A stretch of DNA of 64,000 bases from Liolophura sinensis (taxonomy: Eukaryota; Mollusca; Polyplacophora; Chitonida; Chitonidae). Both the position numbers and the translations under genes were made by a program. Every line of letters starts with the position of its first letter. Positions within the stretch are counted from its first letter, which is position 1. Below the pieces are notes generated by a model. That model ran no database searches, was not told the origin of the DNA, and worked only from the letters and a program-made list of their open reading frames with translations. This document shows positions 26,734-39,554 of this stretch, piece after piece. Location: NCBI RefSeq assembly GCF_032854445.1, contig NC_088302.1:8427338-8491337 (forward strand), written 5' to 3'.

Positions 26734-28540
26734 TCCAATTCCATGGCATAGTACTTAATTTGTAGTTGAACCATTTCAAATGTGTGCATACAGAATATAT
26801 TAGTAGCATCTTACTTCATGGGATAGACAGTGACGTGTAGTAAAAAAGAAATTTAATAGGATAAGCTATATTTATATATAATGGACATAGTTGAAAGGCT
26901 TATCTATCTCAAATTTGAATGGCGATTACTGATGATGAATGAATTATATATCCTCATTAGTTATGCTATTTGCTACTCCTGTCAAAGTGGGACATTTTAA
27001 TTCAACCTAGCATAGATCAGTTACTTTGTCTATATTATAAATGTGGGCGGCTGAAGACGTCTGGATGGTCAGAGGAATGCTGTGCCAATGGCTGATACCT
27101 AGCACCGTTTTCGAGAAAATTGTTTAAAATTTGCCCGACATCTCCGTGAAGTGTAACAAAATTTATGTGATTTTTGCCAGGAATAGAGGAAACACGGTTT
27201 GGGACATTTTAAGTACTGAAGAAGACTCGATGTCTCAAAAATCCCCATTTGATATTGTGGTTATATGTTCGAAATACATGACGCATCTGTTCCAGAAAAA
27301 AGAGGTAAAAGAAAACGTGAGATGTTTATGAAAAAAGAAAGACCAGATGAAATTGGATAGGAACGCTGTGGGAAAGTCGACATTAATTACCCTGCGCCAG
27401 TTTGTTTCTTCGGCCAGTCTCTTTCATGGCGCCCACTTCGTAGGTTTATTGCGTGCCTCAAAAACACTGCACCATTCCTCGAAGATAATGAAGGATTTCT
27501 CCCCATAATATCGGGATCTCCACCAGCTTTAATTGTTTTCTATCGACTCGACGTTTAATTGAATGTCTTTAGTTCAAATGATGAAGGTGATGCTGCTAAA
27601 CCTTTACCTTTATGGGTGTTGTACCAGAGACTTTGTCAGTGTAATAAAGTAACAGTCAGCAGATAGTCTACAGGCGCCTGTTGTGGGATTAAGGGTATCT
27701 CTTGTTAATAGGTTTCACCATAGACCGGGTAAATATTAATCTTGTGGATTTGACACAACGGAATCTCTCGGATCAACTCAGAGTGATTTTGAAGGTCTGT
27801 TGGATCACCCATGGATCACTTAGCGCTGAAGCAATATTGACAGGTGCTTGAGACACGATGTAGGTTAAAGCCTCAGAGCTCATAAAAAAACAAGAATTGT
27901 GCAATGGTTGACAGGGGTAATCTGTCCAGTCTGTTCGTAGCGCTGACCACCCACGTGTCTTCACAATACAGTGGTTCAGCACCATTACCTGTTTCAATGA
28001 ACCGTTTTAATGGATTTTCTCAGAATAACTAGTGTGTAATTATACCTGAGCGCCTAGAGGCTTGCCATCGTGTGTATTGAATGGAATAAACCGTCTAGAT
28101 TACCATAGTTTGTTTGCCTTGCCCTTAGAAATTAAAAAAAAGTGTCCACCACAAGTTGAAGTTCCAACTTCTAGAGTCACGTAAATTGTTAAATTTAAAT
28201 CTTGTGAACGATTTGTCCTATGTGGTAATAGATCTTGAGTTTTTGTTTCGATTTTCAAGCATTGTACTCCAGTTCAATAAACATCCCCATATTTAAAACG
28301 TTCACGTAATATGCTGTAATAATTGTTGTAATTGGTTGAATCAAGGATTATATTAGTGAAAGATTTATGCCTTTCTCAACAGCATATTCAATAGCATAAA
28401 TATTATCACACCTGGAAATCAATATTTTACAGCCGTTAGTAATTTCCTATAATTGAGCGGTTACTTTGTGGATTTATTAAAAGAAAACACCTTAGATTAC
28501 TTAAAGGCCTTGAAAGCACTATTTTCGAAACATTTATTTA
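26734..28540. other. Downstream of GPCR, no gene seen
   Basis: Presumably starts with the receptor 3' UTR. No further coding exon, RNA gene or clear repeat was recognised. Confidence 0.5.
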
Positions 28541-28771
28541 TTGGATTGGTGCATGTTTTACGGTGTTTTGGAGGATATTTCACTTATACGAAAACGACCA
28601 GCAATATAGTAGGAGGAAACTAGGCAGAGCCCGGGAGAAACCCACGACCATCAGCAGGTTGCTGACATACCTTCCCAGATGTACAGGAAGCCAAAATGAG
28701 CTGGACTTAAACTCACAGTGTCTGCGTTGGTGTCATACTACACTAGCACGCTAACTACTGGGCCACTTAGG
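28541..28771 (-). repeat. SINE family A, near full length
   Basis: On the minus strand it reads head (GGCCxAGTAGTTAGCGTG), GAGTTTAAGTCCAGCTCAT, body, CCTACTATATTGCTGG, GTATAAGTGAAATAT and a terminal AACACCG block. Several point changes mark it as an older copy. Confidence 0.85.
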
Positions 28772-28824
28772 ACCCTGTTAACCCTACAATATATACATGA
28801 TATAACTAGATAGCGTCAGTTATC

Positions 28825-28960
28825 CCACTTCATGCTGGTTTCCTCTTCGGCCGTACGCGGGAAGGTCTGCCAGCAATGTGGATTGTTGTGGGTTTCGACG
28901 GGCTCTACCAAGTTTGCTTCCACCATAGTGCTGATCGATATCGCATGAGTGAAGCACGTT
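28825..28960 (+). repeat. SINE family A, body and partial tail
   Basis: Starts at TTCATGCTGGTTTCCTCTTC and proceeds through GCCGTACGCGGGAAGGTCTG to CACCATAGTGCTGATCG and a GTGAAG end. It lies 54 bp from the oppositely oriented copy before it, forming an imperfect inverted SINE pair. Confidence 0.8.
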
Positions 28961-29290
28961 ACTGGCGATCTCTCCCATGCGCACTTAACGTGGTCAGCAG
29001 TGAACGTCAGACTGTGTTAACGCCAACGCGAGAGTTGTCGACCGTTTTGGCCCAAAGTGTGAGATTCGGGCAATCTACAAATTCCCATTCCAAGGCCGGG
29101 TTTGGATCCACACATCATGCGTCCTTTCATTAAAAAGCAAGAAACGTCACCGGTCCGTCACGCTCACCCAATGAATGGGGTGATTCATTTATCTGCCGAG
29201 GCATGGTAATTATGTAACAAGCTGCATGCCAGTATTATGTGGGAAGTAAACATGTGCATACAAGTGGTATATTTTGTGGTGCTGAAATGT

Positions 29291-29448
29291 GAACACAAAA
29301 ACATTAAATTATGACAAAATAAAATGCGAACACGTAGTCAGTCCCGCACAATGCTAATGGTGGGAGGGGGAACACAAGAACATTAAATTATTACTAAATA
29401 CAGTGCGAACACGTGATTAGTCCAGCACAATGTTAATGGTGGGAAGGG
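29291..29448. repeat. Two tandem copies of a 79-bp unit
   Basis: GAACACAAAAACATTAAATT... at 29291-29369 is repeated at 29370-29448 with about ten changes. Each unit ends in GGTGGGA(G/A)GGGGG. Confidence 0.85.
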
Positions 29449-29545
29449 GGCATTACTCTTCAAAGTAAAAAGGAAATGCCTTTATACTATCAGCACAATA
29501 TCTGTCCAATATCGTTGAAGATTCCACACGACCACGATAAAAAAA

Positions 29546-29770
29546 GGTCACAACGATGACGACGACAATCTTGATAACGCTGACCACAGAAGTGAATATA
29601 ATGACAAAACGACGGTGATGACAACAATGACGATGACCACGAAGATGAATTTAATAACAACGACAAAGACACTCGTGAAGACGACGATGATGACAATGAT
29701 CACGACAACCATGTCGTCAAAGACGATGATGACGACAATCACACTTGGCAATGTGTATAATGACGGCAAC
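29546..29770. repeat. GAC/GAT-type imperfect trinucleotide tract
   Basis: A purine-strand GATGAC / ACGACGATGA low-complexity tract. It creates open frames rich in Thr/Met on one strand and in Val/Ile or Ser on the other. No sign of coding. Confidence 0.75.
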
Positions 29771-30936
29771 GATGATAATATGTGTTTCTGTTTCATACAT
29801 ATATACAATTACTCCCAGCCAGATTACTTAACAACGTATTTGGTGGACTTGACACTTCAAGAGAGCTTCAGGAGAATCCGAATTCCGTTTGAGAACTAAA
29901 TTACGTCGCCGTAAAACACAAACATAGGCAGAGACACATTAACGGAATTTTGTTCCGAAGATTTTGGTCATATGGATGTAGGCAACCACACTGAGAGCGA
30001 AAGAGGAACAAATTTTTCTACCTACTACAAATACACATTTTCATGTGTTTTGGATCTGGCTTCTTGTATATTTCTTTCCTTATAACCGATGGAGTATTTC
30101 TAGGGATACGTATAGATATAGCCATAGTTGAGTCCAGGATGACAAGCAATGTTTCTTTTAGAAGGACATCATCTACAAAAAGAGTCGAAAAGCTTCTACT
30201 CGGTCACCATGGGCAAGACCAATCTCAAACATGTGGTGTCTGAACATATTTTTGATACCGTGCATTTCGAAAGAGCCATGAACTATGTTCACAAATATAA
30301 TAAGGGATGAATGATGTTTAGACGAACTTTTAAGACTATGCATGCATAATTGTATGCTTTGGTTTTTGCGTCGCTTTTAACAATTTTTCAGTCATACCAC
30401 TGCAGTTTTATGACCATATAAATCTCTGTAGAATCCCTCTACAATTTTGTAGAATTAAAATTTAAATTAAAATTTCGACCAAATTATGGTTTAATTTGTC
30501 TGTCAAAATCAATCGTCGTTAATTTATCAGTTCAATTTCATTTTCGTCCTCAGAATTTTATGGAAGAAGAACGTTTAGGAAATCGAAGTAAATGCATGAC
30601 AAAGGATGGAAAAGAAAGGGGTTTTAGCCGTTTTGAAAATTCGTATTAAAAGTGAAAATAAACTTGTAAGCTGTGTAAGCCGATAAAAAGGTATATGGAA
30701 ATCGAAACTGAAAATAAAGGTTTGATGATAATTTCCGCCAGTTGAGCGTATGGGTCTTAACGCAAATTCTGTCATTTTCAAATCTGACGTCCCTAACCAA
30801 TTTCACTTTGCATAAACAGAGGTTTTTATCACGAATTCATGAATTTGCAATTTGTTATATCTTACCCATGTCTGTATCTACTGATGAGACCTAACCGTAG
30901 TTTTCATCCCCAACTTTCTGTTTTACGGTAGAAGGG
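29771..30936. other. Gene-free stretch
   Basis: No supported gene. Short open frames (up to 68 codons) lack family features. Confidence 0.5.
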
Positions 30937-31160
30937 CTTCTGTGGCCTGTTAGATAGCGTGTCAGCGCGGTGCAGTGACTTCAGTCCAGCTCATGCTAGC
31001 TTCCTCTCCGGCCGTACATGGGAAGGTTTGTCAGCAACACGCGAATGGTCATCGGTTTTCCGCGGCCTCTGTCCAGTTTCCTCCCACCATAATTCTGGCC
31101 GCCGTCGTATAAGTGACTTATTCTACGGCATGTAACACCAATTATCACTAAGTAAATCAA
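30937..31160 (+). repeat. SINE family A, internally deleted
   Basis: The head (GGGCTTCTGTGGCCTGTTAG) is followed, after loss of the CACCAATGCGG segment, by CAGTCCAGCTCATGCTAGCT, the body, CCACCATAATTCTGG, CCGCCGTCGTATAAGTGA and an AACACCAATTATCA end. Confidence 0.85.
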
Positions 31161-31587
31161 ATATTTTATGTTATACATTCATAGCTATCTGGGTTTGTTT
31201 TTCTAGGAACAAAATGAGAAGAAATATATAAGGAAATATCGCGATGATTTTTAGTACTTTCTATAACATATTCATTCTGTAATGTAACACACGTAACTCT
31301 ACAATCAACTTTTCAAAGTTTTTTTCTGAAACGCCAAATTGTTACATTGTAATGATTTATATTCGATTAACTTCATTGACTGAATAATATTTTTACTAAT
31401 GCCTTCATTGATATTGTTAGATTTCTCCAGAGTGAGGATCTGTTACCCTATCTATGGGTACATGCATCCCGCTGTCTCGGGTGCCGCTGTATGTCAGAAC
31501 CTTGATCAGGTAAACATGATGTGGTGGGGTAGTTAAATAAAGTTAACAAGTAAATATATGCAATAAAGATGCATATGTCATGTCAAT

Positions 31588-31720
31588 TATTTATTTGATT
31601 TTTTTACGCCGTAGTCAAGAAAATATCAACTATATACGACGGTGGCCAGCATTAAGGTGAGAGGTAACCGGACAGAACCCCCCGTGGGGGCACCCGAGGC
31701 CATTCACAGGATGGTATAAT
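31588..31720 (-). repeat. SINE family A, 3' half
   Basis: Minus-strand tail and body: the GGCCACCGTCGTATA-like, ACTACGGCGTAAAA-like and ATAAATA end signatures are recognisable. The 5' part is missing. Confidence 0.75.
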
Positions 31721-32975
31721 ATTAAGATTTAGAACGAAACCAAAATTATTTAAACATACATTTCTTAAGAAGAGAGAGAGAACAGGAACAGGGGAAAAAT
31801 TCGTGCTCGGTCGAGCAGAAAATGTTTCCTCAGGCATTTTCGTTCTATAAATGTTTATTTACTAAAAACCATCTGTGAAGTAGCTTTCTGTTTATAACTC
31901 AGGTACAGATACTGCTGTCCGAAAGTACAAGTAATGACCAACTTTACACTCAACCTATACTGATACTCTCACTGCGTACAGTACGGTATGGCGATATGTA
32001 CTTTAGCCTATCCGAGTCATGTGATACGTGTGTAAGTGTCTACAATGGTCCGATACCGTATATACCGCTATGTTTTTTGGATTTCTATGATTTGGAGGAA
32101 ATTTTGGTAGATAGTTCTAGCGTGATTAAATGGATGATTTTGATTTTACGGCAGTAGTTCATTCATATCATGGCGATAGAATAGCTGGATTTATCTATTT
32201 ATTTATTTCATATAAATAAAAAAACAAAAAAAATATTTCACTTATATTCGACAGCGACTAGTAATATGGAAGAAGTGGTTCATAGCTGATTCATAAGTAC
32301 ATGTAGTAGTCATGTCATGAACAGAAAACAAAATACGCCATTCATATTACAATTCGCACATAAACGTGATTAGTTATAAACAAACGAGGAAATGAACTGA
32401 ATTGAAAGGGACAAAATAAATAAATAAATAAATGGGAGCAAGTATTGGATTCGACCAGCTGTGGTCTGTTTTAGGGTTAGTCTGTTATTTCTGATCCAGT
32501 TATCGACAAGTCAGTATAGGTACTACCTATATTGAATACAAGCTAGCATCAACTGATTTGAGACTGAACATTGCCGTCGTTTTTAACGTCGTCCTTAAAG
32601 TCCCATACAACGCAATTTAGCGGAACATTGTGTGTATATGAAGTGTATATTTAACAGCTGATATTTTCCTTCGCATAAAGTCATTCATGTATTTATTTAT
32701 ATCTGAACTTTCATTAATACTGTTTTCCCACAAGGACACGAGATTAATTCATTTTTTTCTTCACTTTTTTGAAGTCTTATGCTGTCGTCAAGAATACCTT
32801 TTCTTAATGGCGACAACCAGGAGAATCGACGTAACAAATCGCATAGAGCGCTGAAGTAACCTCACAAGGTACTAAACACGGCTCCTGACGTAATGCCACA
32901 GCCGACAAATAGGGGTACAGGACTGAATCAAATGACCTCATCGATCAGGGGGATTTCTCTGCATCTTGTCTAAAT
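31721..32975. other. Gene-free, with weak SINE-A remnants
   Basis: Minus-strand SINE-A tail-like sequence is faintly visible near 32240-32275 and 32770-32830. Nothing else recognised. Confidence 0.4.
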
Positions 32976-33085
32976 AAGGGTATGTACCACATATTTTGAG
33001 GATGGTCCTGGGTATCCCCGGATCTCCTCCCTTTTCCCTCCCACCATAATGCTGGCCACCGTTGAATAGAAATAAATAAATGTAT
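32976..33085 (+). repeat. SINE family A fragment
   Basis: Contains the degraded GGATGGTC-TGGG body, CCTCCCACCATAATGCTGGC, CACCGTTGAAT and (AAATA)n. 5' and internal parts are lost. Confidence 0.65.
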
Positions 33086-36000
33086 AGCATGTGACCACAA
33101 TGTAGCAACAACGGGAGCTTTTTCAGTACTTATCCTAGCCAGAGCGGGTAAGAATATAGCTAAAAGAATTACTGGATTTTGGATTAAGGGACCGGAGTTA
33201 AAATCCCAGAAACCCAGAAAGCAAATTCTTCAAACACCTATCTATACATCTATCTATATAAATAAATATATAAAACCAGAGCAGCAATGAAAATGTGACA
33301 GGCGACAGATGATCACGCGCAGTGCCTTGTCATTTGATACGGTATGATTATTATCCCATGATCGATATTTAAAAAGCCGAGGACAACATTCACAAAATTC
33401 TGTCAGTTGTCAGTAACATGAAGAGTTATATCCCAGTTTAGAACGTTACCAGAGAAAAATAAATACGGGAGAAATTTAGTCTTCGATGTATTTTGGAGAA
33501 CGTTGTCACATGCAAACGTCTTTTCAAATAATTTTAACGAGCTTTATTGTTTCCTGACAGTAAGTTCTCCAACCTAAACACCGTTAGATGGAGGGGTCGT
33601 AATCATCAACTATAGTGGACGTTACAGGGCAATGATCGCAAGACCAATTCCAAAACAGCGTTCAACGCAAAACACAAAGAACTAAGGCAGCCCTGTACAT
33701 ATACAAAAACACTTTACCACAGAGTCATGTTAAGAAAGTAATTTGTAATGATGTAAAAATGACGTAATGAATGTTAAGTGTGCCTACATTTAATCGTTAT
33801 CCTAATTGTGTACCATGCTAGTTGTAAGTTGTTCAATTATTTATGTGTATGTCAGTTACGCATAATTTGATTGCAATTCAACTTCAAGTATATCCTGTGT
33901 GGTGATTTTATTCAAGGCGAATACATATTCATCAAGGCGAATACATACATGTGCACCAACCACTTCAACAAGTCATGGCATACACACGTCTATCCAACAG
34001 TGTTTACACCAAAGAAGTCATTTTATACTTAAATGTACATATAAATATTTGCACTGGTAGTTTAGTACAGTTAAACACATAAACATTCCTAGCGATTGGA
34101 GTTTCATAAAGTACTTCCCTGTGCAATTCTCGCTTATCGTCCTTTTTTTCATAATTCCTGGTGAAGTTGACATGGTTGGTAAAGTGCACATGATAGCCAA
34201 ACCGCTATAAATCATGACACGAAAAGCAAACAAAATACCCCCGTTACCGGCTTGTGAGAGAGGACAGAGTCAATGTTACAGCCTTGCAGTAGCTCGCTAT
34301 ACGAAAACCGCCCATGACGTGTGGTTCACAAAATACTTCTCTGGATATATGTTTTTTCTATCTTTCGGAAAACCCGTGTGAGACCCGGAAGTTGTTTACA
34401 ACACACAGTGGAGATACAGTGGAGGTACCCACACCTACGGCCACTGAGATTAATTTTCAACCACCGTAGCCTTCCTGTTACATCATATCAAAGTAGTTTT
34501 GTGTGTCGCTTGATATGTGTACAAATACACGTAGCGCGTTTATACTGCATAGGCATGCTCGAATATAGGTGAACGCTCCCTGCGTATAGCAAAATGACAT
34601 ATGCACAAACTGCACAAGTATACTAAATTTTACTTAGTACACAATTCACAGCTAACTATTTTGACTCGTCATATTGGACCTATAACCAATTATTTACTCC
34701 CATCGTCATTTCATAAATAAAAAAACAAAATGGAATCAATTGGACAAAATTCTGAAAAAAATCTCATTGTACACTATTCTCCGATAAAGAAGGAAGAAGG
34801 GATCGGAGAATCCAGTAATTGTGTAATTACATGTCATACGTATGTCCCGATTATAAACCTCTCGTTATAATTAATGACCGATATATCTACACGCCGGTTT
34901 TTACTGATATCCGAGGTTATCATGTGACAATCTGGGGATTTCCCGGCGAAAAGTGAACAGCCAATCAGTGGGCTCTTTACATTTGGTGTCCAGGACAGTG
35001 TGAACATCCTGGATTTAAAAAACTGGAACTTCTCAGAAGCAATCATTTGTTAGGACTTTTACAAATAGCGGCTTTTGTAGAGGTAAGTGATAGAGCTTTA
35101 TAGTCTGCCCTTTTAAAGCAAGTAGTAAAGCAAGACTGCGGTATTGCCAGACAAACCTAGCAGAGAGAAGCTGCTGACCGCATAGCACTACAATACCTTG
35201 AGGTTCGTATCTCATTTTTATTTGTCATTTATTCCCGCGATCTGAAAAAACAAAGAAAGAAACGATGGCTACTCTTCCAACGCTCTTAGTTAAAAAATAA
35301 TAACCAACCCTTTAACCCTTTTGAATAAATTTGTTTACTTTAATGATAGAAAATTATCCAACTTGAAATGACACTAGAAACGTTAAACAGGTCACGTGAA
35401 CTGTAGCCTATATTAAGGACGTGATAAATAGTGCTGGGAAGCCTATAAAATATTTAATTCTTAATTTCCTGGGAGAAACCTATGACTATCCACAGATTGC
35501 TTTTTTAAAAAATATTTCTTGTTCGGTTCTTTTGGGGTTGGTATATAATAGCCAGGAATTCCGTTGAAATGAAAAAAAAAATATATTATGCGCATTTAAA
35601 GTCTATGCGCCAAATCTACTGATACTTCGAGGTCTGTTGTTTCGGTTGTTAGATAATTATAGTTGTAAATTATTTTTTGATAATTCATAGACGCATAATA
35701 ATCGTCACGATTCATGGGTTACAAGTGACAGGTAATGGTATATTTAGACTGTGTAAATTCTGACGCTACTCTTGTGTTAACTATTACCCTGTACGTGTGG
35801 GCCTTCATAACTCATATAGGCCGTTATATTGTGAAATTCAAGAAATCCTGAAGGAATAAAAGGAAATACCCCCTAATGCAAGAGAAAATCAAATAATAAT
35901 CTCTTGTTAACATGCTTGGAATAATTAACTAAATCAGAGATAAACGAGACGAAAACAGAAATAATATAGGGAAAACTCTAGTTCATGAGAAATCCAACCC

Positions 36001-37379
36001 CTATAAATATGTACCCCTATAACAGGCAAATAGCAGTGTACAAACATACACACCTATGTATGTCTACTGTAAGCCCCTGGGGTCACGGATTGTGAATTTA
36101 CCTCTGTCGTCTTCTTGTCACGTTTACCTGTCGTCTTAACAAGGAAGTTCCCTTGACGTAAGAAACACCAGGGTATTTGAATTTCTAGGCGGAGTATTTT
36201 TCTTCTATACCGCTACACAACAAAACACGTAGCTCTAGTGGAAAAATCCAGGGTTACTTGATAAAAGTTGTAGGTTAGCCAAAACATAAAACCTTATACA
36301 ACTATACTGCCAGTGGTGTTGATGACATTAGACAGGGTGATATAGTCGGCCCATTATAGTGTATGTACAGCCTGGGGATCTGTTCAATGTTTACGTCTAC
36401 AGATTTAACGTACTTTAAGAATTACGTTGAAGAAACGAGTGGTAACCACGCTATGTAGTTGTTTAATTTGTTACGAAATATTTTACCAAAGTGTGCAGAT
36501 TAAAAAAGCAAACTGTACGGCTTGAAGTCACGAATTTTAACAAAAATTGAGATGAAAGATTGGAGCTCTGGTGGGAAAGGAAACAAGATATAACGTACGG
36601 TAGTGGAAGTACATGTATTACGTTTTGAAATTGGCTATGTGATAGAGTACTTACATCACGTCAGTCAAACGAAAAAAATGTATGCAATAACACCAAACTT
36701 TAATCCCCACTGTACAAAAAATAAAAGAAAAGTAAATGTAAATAATTCATAGAAGCAAGCGAATATAGCTCAATAGATATATGTGGTTTTAGGTTATCTA
36801 AGCGAAACAACAGAAATGACACGTACCCATCAAAAATACAATGTCCTCTTATAGGGCAATCAACTTTTAAGTTTCTTCACATTTGCCGTATTACTGCATT
36901 TGTTAGATAAAATAAACTTTTGTTAACTAAAAGAAAAAAGTTTATTTTTATTATATAAAAGAATCAGTCTGAACTAAGAAAAAGTGATGAGTATACACAC
37001 ATCTACATTTTCTAAATTAAAAACAAATGAGAGAATGGACTACAGTTAAACCAAAATGTATGTAATTCAAAAAAACCCATATATGAATTTTGTAAATGAA
37101 AAAAAGTTGCCAAAGTTTTTTGATATTTGATATCGTAACACAAAGTCTAGTATTATAATAGTCTGACGTCCTTTTTCACTTTTTTTATTTTCCCCGAAAA
37201 TGTCCAGTCATTCATAGCCGGATCTGACCGACCACATGACCATAACAAACGCTGTGGATACTTAGATGAAATTCTATGTCACGTTTAACCAGGAAGCAAA
37301 CAGAAAGCAAATTTTCCTTGAGAGTGCCAAAATCTGACGATTTTCTTTTATGCGCGATCGTTTGCAACCTTTATAAACA
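33086..37379. other. Gene-free stretch
   Basis: AT-rich DNA without a supported gene. 33595-33690 is related to 19045-19140 in the GPCR intron. Open frames up to 83 codons have no family features. Confidence 0.5.
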
Positions 37380-37570
37380 AATGTATCCCACTACAATAAT
37401 TGTAGGTCTAGTGACCTTCGGCGGTCCTTGACGGTTGTGTGCTGGATTGAACGAATGATTATGGCTTAAACCACGTCGAAAATATTTCACCCTTATTATG
37501 GCGATCAAGGGTTTGAATCCAAGTCTCGCTGTCGCGGTTTTAAGAGCGGAGGTTTCTCCGGAACCTGGTG
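37380..37570 (-). repeat. Possible diverged SINE with A-type tail
   Basis: On the minus strand, a B-box-like GGATTCAAACCC is followed by a GGTGAAATATTTTCGACGTG block and a TAAGCCATAATCA end, parallel to the SINE-A tail (GTGAAATATTC, then a CGTAAAACACCAATCA-like block). The 112-codon open frame across it is therefore unlikely to be a gene. Confidence 0.4.
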
Positions 37571-38060
37571 AAAGATGGAAGTTACATGTAATTCTGGGCT
37601 GCGTCAAGCATACTTGACAATGCAAGGTCATGTCGTAAAATATTTGTATACAGAATCCAACACTTATCACAATAAATAACGGAGCCGTGATCCTGAAAGT
37701 CGTTCCCATTTCCAGACATTACACGTCAACAAAACAAACAGATACATATATAATAAACCAGGGAGAGACCATCTCCGGCAGTGAAGTATTGTTTTCAATG
37801 TTAACACACACTAAGCTTGCCATGTTCATTAAAAAAGATCTACATTTGCTTCGAAATTATTTCAATGTTAGTCCAAATTGAATGATACTGTGATATGTAC
37901 TTGCCTGATATTGTACATGGCTGTGACGTCAACAGTTTTGTACGTAAAGCGTAAGGGTTTGGTATAGAAGCGAATAAATTAGGGATTTTCCTCAACATGT
38001 ACAGACACCCATAGATGTTTTAAAGGGTATACACCAGGTAAAAATGGACATATTCCTGTG
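37571..38060. other. Gene-free stretch
   Basis: No gene or clear repeat seen before the SINE insertion. Confidence 0.45.
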
Positions 38061-38359
38061 AGTTCCCCGTGGGGGCCTCCGTGGCTCAGTCGGTTAAAGC
38101 GCTAGCGCAGCGTAATGACCCAGGAGTCTCTCACCAATGCGGTCGCTGTGAGTTCAAGTCCAGCTCATGCTGGCTTCCTCTCCGGCCGTACGTGGGAAGG
38201 TCTGTCAGCAACCTGCGGATGGTCGTGGGTTTCCCCCGGGCTCTGCCCGGTTTCCACCCACCATAATGCTGACCGCCGTCGTATAAGTGAAATATTCTTG
38301 AGTACGGCGTAAAACACCAATCAAAAAAAAAAAAAAAAAAAAAAAAAAAGTTCCCCGTG
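38061..38359 (+). mobile_element. Full-length young SINE family A with target-site duplication
   Basis: A non-autonomous retroposon. The tRNA-derived head has an intact Pol III A box (TGGCTCAGTCGG, 38082-38093) and B box (GTTCAAGTCC, 38152-38161). It is followed by the family-specific body (TGCTGGCTTCCTCTCCGG, GACCGCCGTCGTATAAGTGA) and a 3' end AACACCAATC plus about 26 A. The element (38072-38348) is flanked by perfect 11-bp direct repeats AGTTCCCCGTG at 38061-38071 and 38349-38359. The intact tail and duplication indicate recent insertion. It looks like the V-SINE-type molluscan families; which named family it is I cannot confirm. Confidence 0.95.
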
Positions 38360-38590
38360 CATGTGGGCTGGGGAAAAATACTATACAGGTAGTTAAATCC
38401 TTTGCTTTGTTTGCTTTAAAGTGGCAGTTGCCTTTTTCAAAACATACATTTGGAAAGCATTTGAAACCTGATGACGACAGATGGAGCTATAGTAGTGGAG
38501 TTTTTTTTACATGCTAACACGCTAGGCAGACGTTCACCTTTTTCGGCTATGAATCCGTGTATCAGTCTAGGCAGGGTGAGGTGTGTGTGT

Positions 38591-38635
38591 GGGGGGGTTA
38601 TTGAGGTTGGTGGTTGGGGGGTGGGGGTGAGGGGG
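38591..38635 (+). other. G-rich tract, possible G-quadruplex
   Basis: Four runs of five to seven G (38591-38597, 38616-38621, 38623-38627, 38631-38635) on the + strand. It lies about 0.9 kb upstream of the membrane-protein gene, so a regulatory role is possible but not shown. Confidence 0.5.
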
Positions 38636-39544
38636 TCCTTGATTATGACTTCTCGCAGAATTTCACGGATTTCTTTATTCATACAGCTGGTCTTTCAGTT
38701 GCAGATCTACATGTACATGTAAACACAGTCAAATTACTTGCCAAAGTGTATTCAGCATGCATTTATGGAAATGAATATATTATTTTTAACAGTTACTTTG
38801 CCTAATTTATGAACAGCCTGTAATTGGACTGCTATACTTAAATGTCTAGAGGTGGGGTGTTCTTACTATATTTATACTTACGCGATAAGAGCTTATTTGC
38901 TCTGTTGGCCTACTCACGATCGCCTACTTAATGTTCATAACCGCTGACTGGTTAATGGGTGGAGGAAAGTGGGTGGACCGTGCACGATATCACTGCAGCT
39001 CACTTAGTACTTGACAAGCAGTCTGAATGCTACCGGATTCGAACACACCTCTCCGTTAGTCACTTGTTCGCGGCCTAAATTGAGGAAGTGCGTTACAATA
39101 ACCAGTACTGAGTGGATCTACATGCATGTACCTACGCATAGTAATTTATCAGCTAAATAGAATAATGCTTATAAAGGATGTGAAATGGTATAAAATATTG
39201 AATTGTTACTCAGTTGTTTAATTGAGACTTAGCGTGTAGGGTACATTAGGTTGACGAGCTTATTGTACAGTTGGCATAAACTTGCCTCGTTGACTGGTTC
39301 ACGATTTTGTGAATTAAATGCATTTAAAACCACTTGTGTGTGTTGAAGCTCAATTTAGGGCTTGGAAGTCGCTAATTATCTCTCTCTGTCTTTTCATCTT
39401 TCATTACGTTTGTATTATTGTAACTTCTTGTAACTTTTCATCATGTAAGAAGATCTCGTATGCTATATCTGCCGTTATCGTTGAACTATATTTTCGTGAT
39501 TCGAATAGAGACTTGAAATAATTCAGATCTTTTGTCTGATTCAG
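38636..39544. other. Upstream region of the two-pass membrane protein gene
   Basis: No coding exon recognised. A splice acceptor (TTTTGTCTGATTCAG, ending at 39544) marks the start of the coding exon, so a 5' non-coding exon and promoter probably lie here or further upstream. Confidence 0.5.
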
Positions 39545-39554
39545 GATAATAAAG

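Noticed and set aside
29490-29899. Open frames in the 29.5-29.9 kb region
   Set aside because: Low-complexity GAC/GAT tract gives Ser/Val- or Thr/Met-rich frames on both strands.
37371-37709. 112-aa minus-strand open frame
   Set aside because: Overlaps a SINE-like sequence with a B-box-like and an A-type tail; no protein family recognised.
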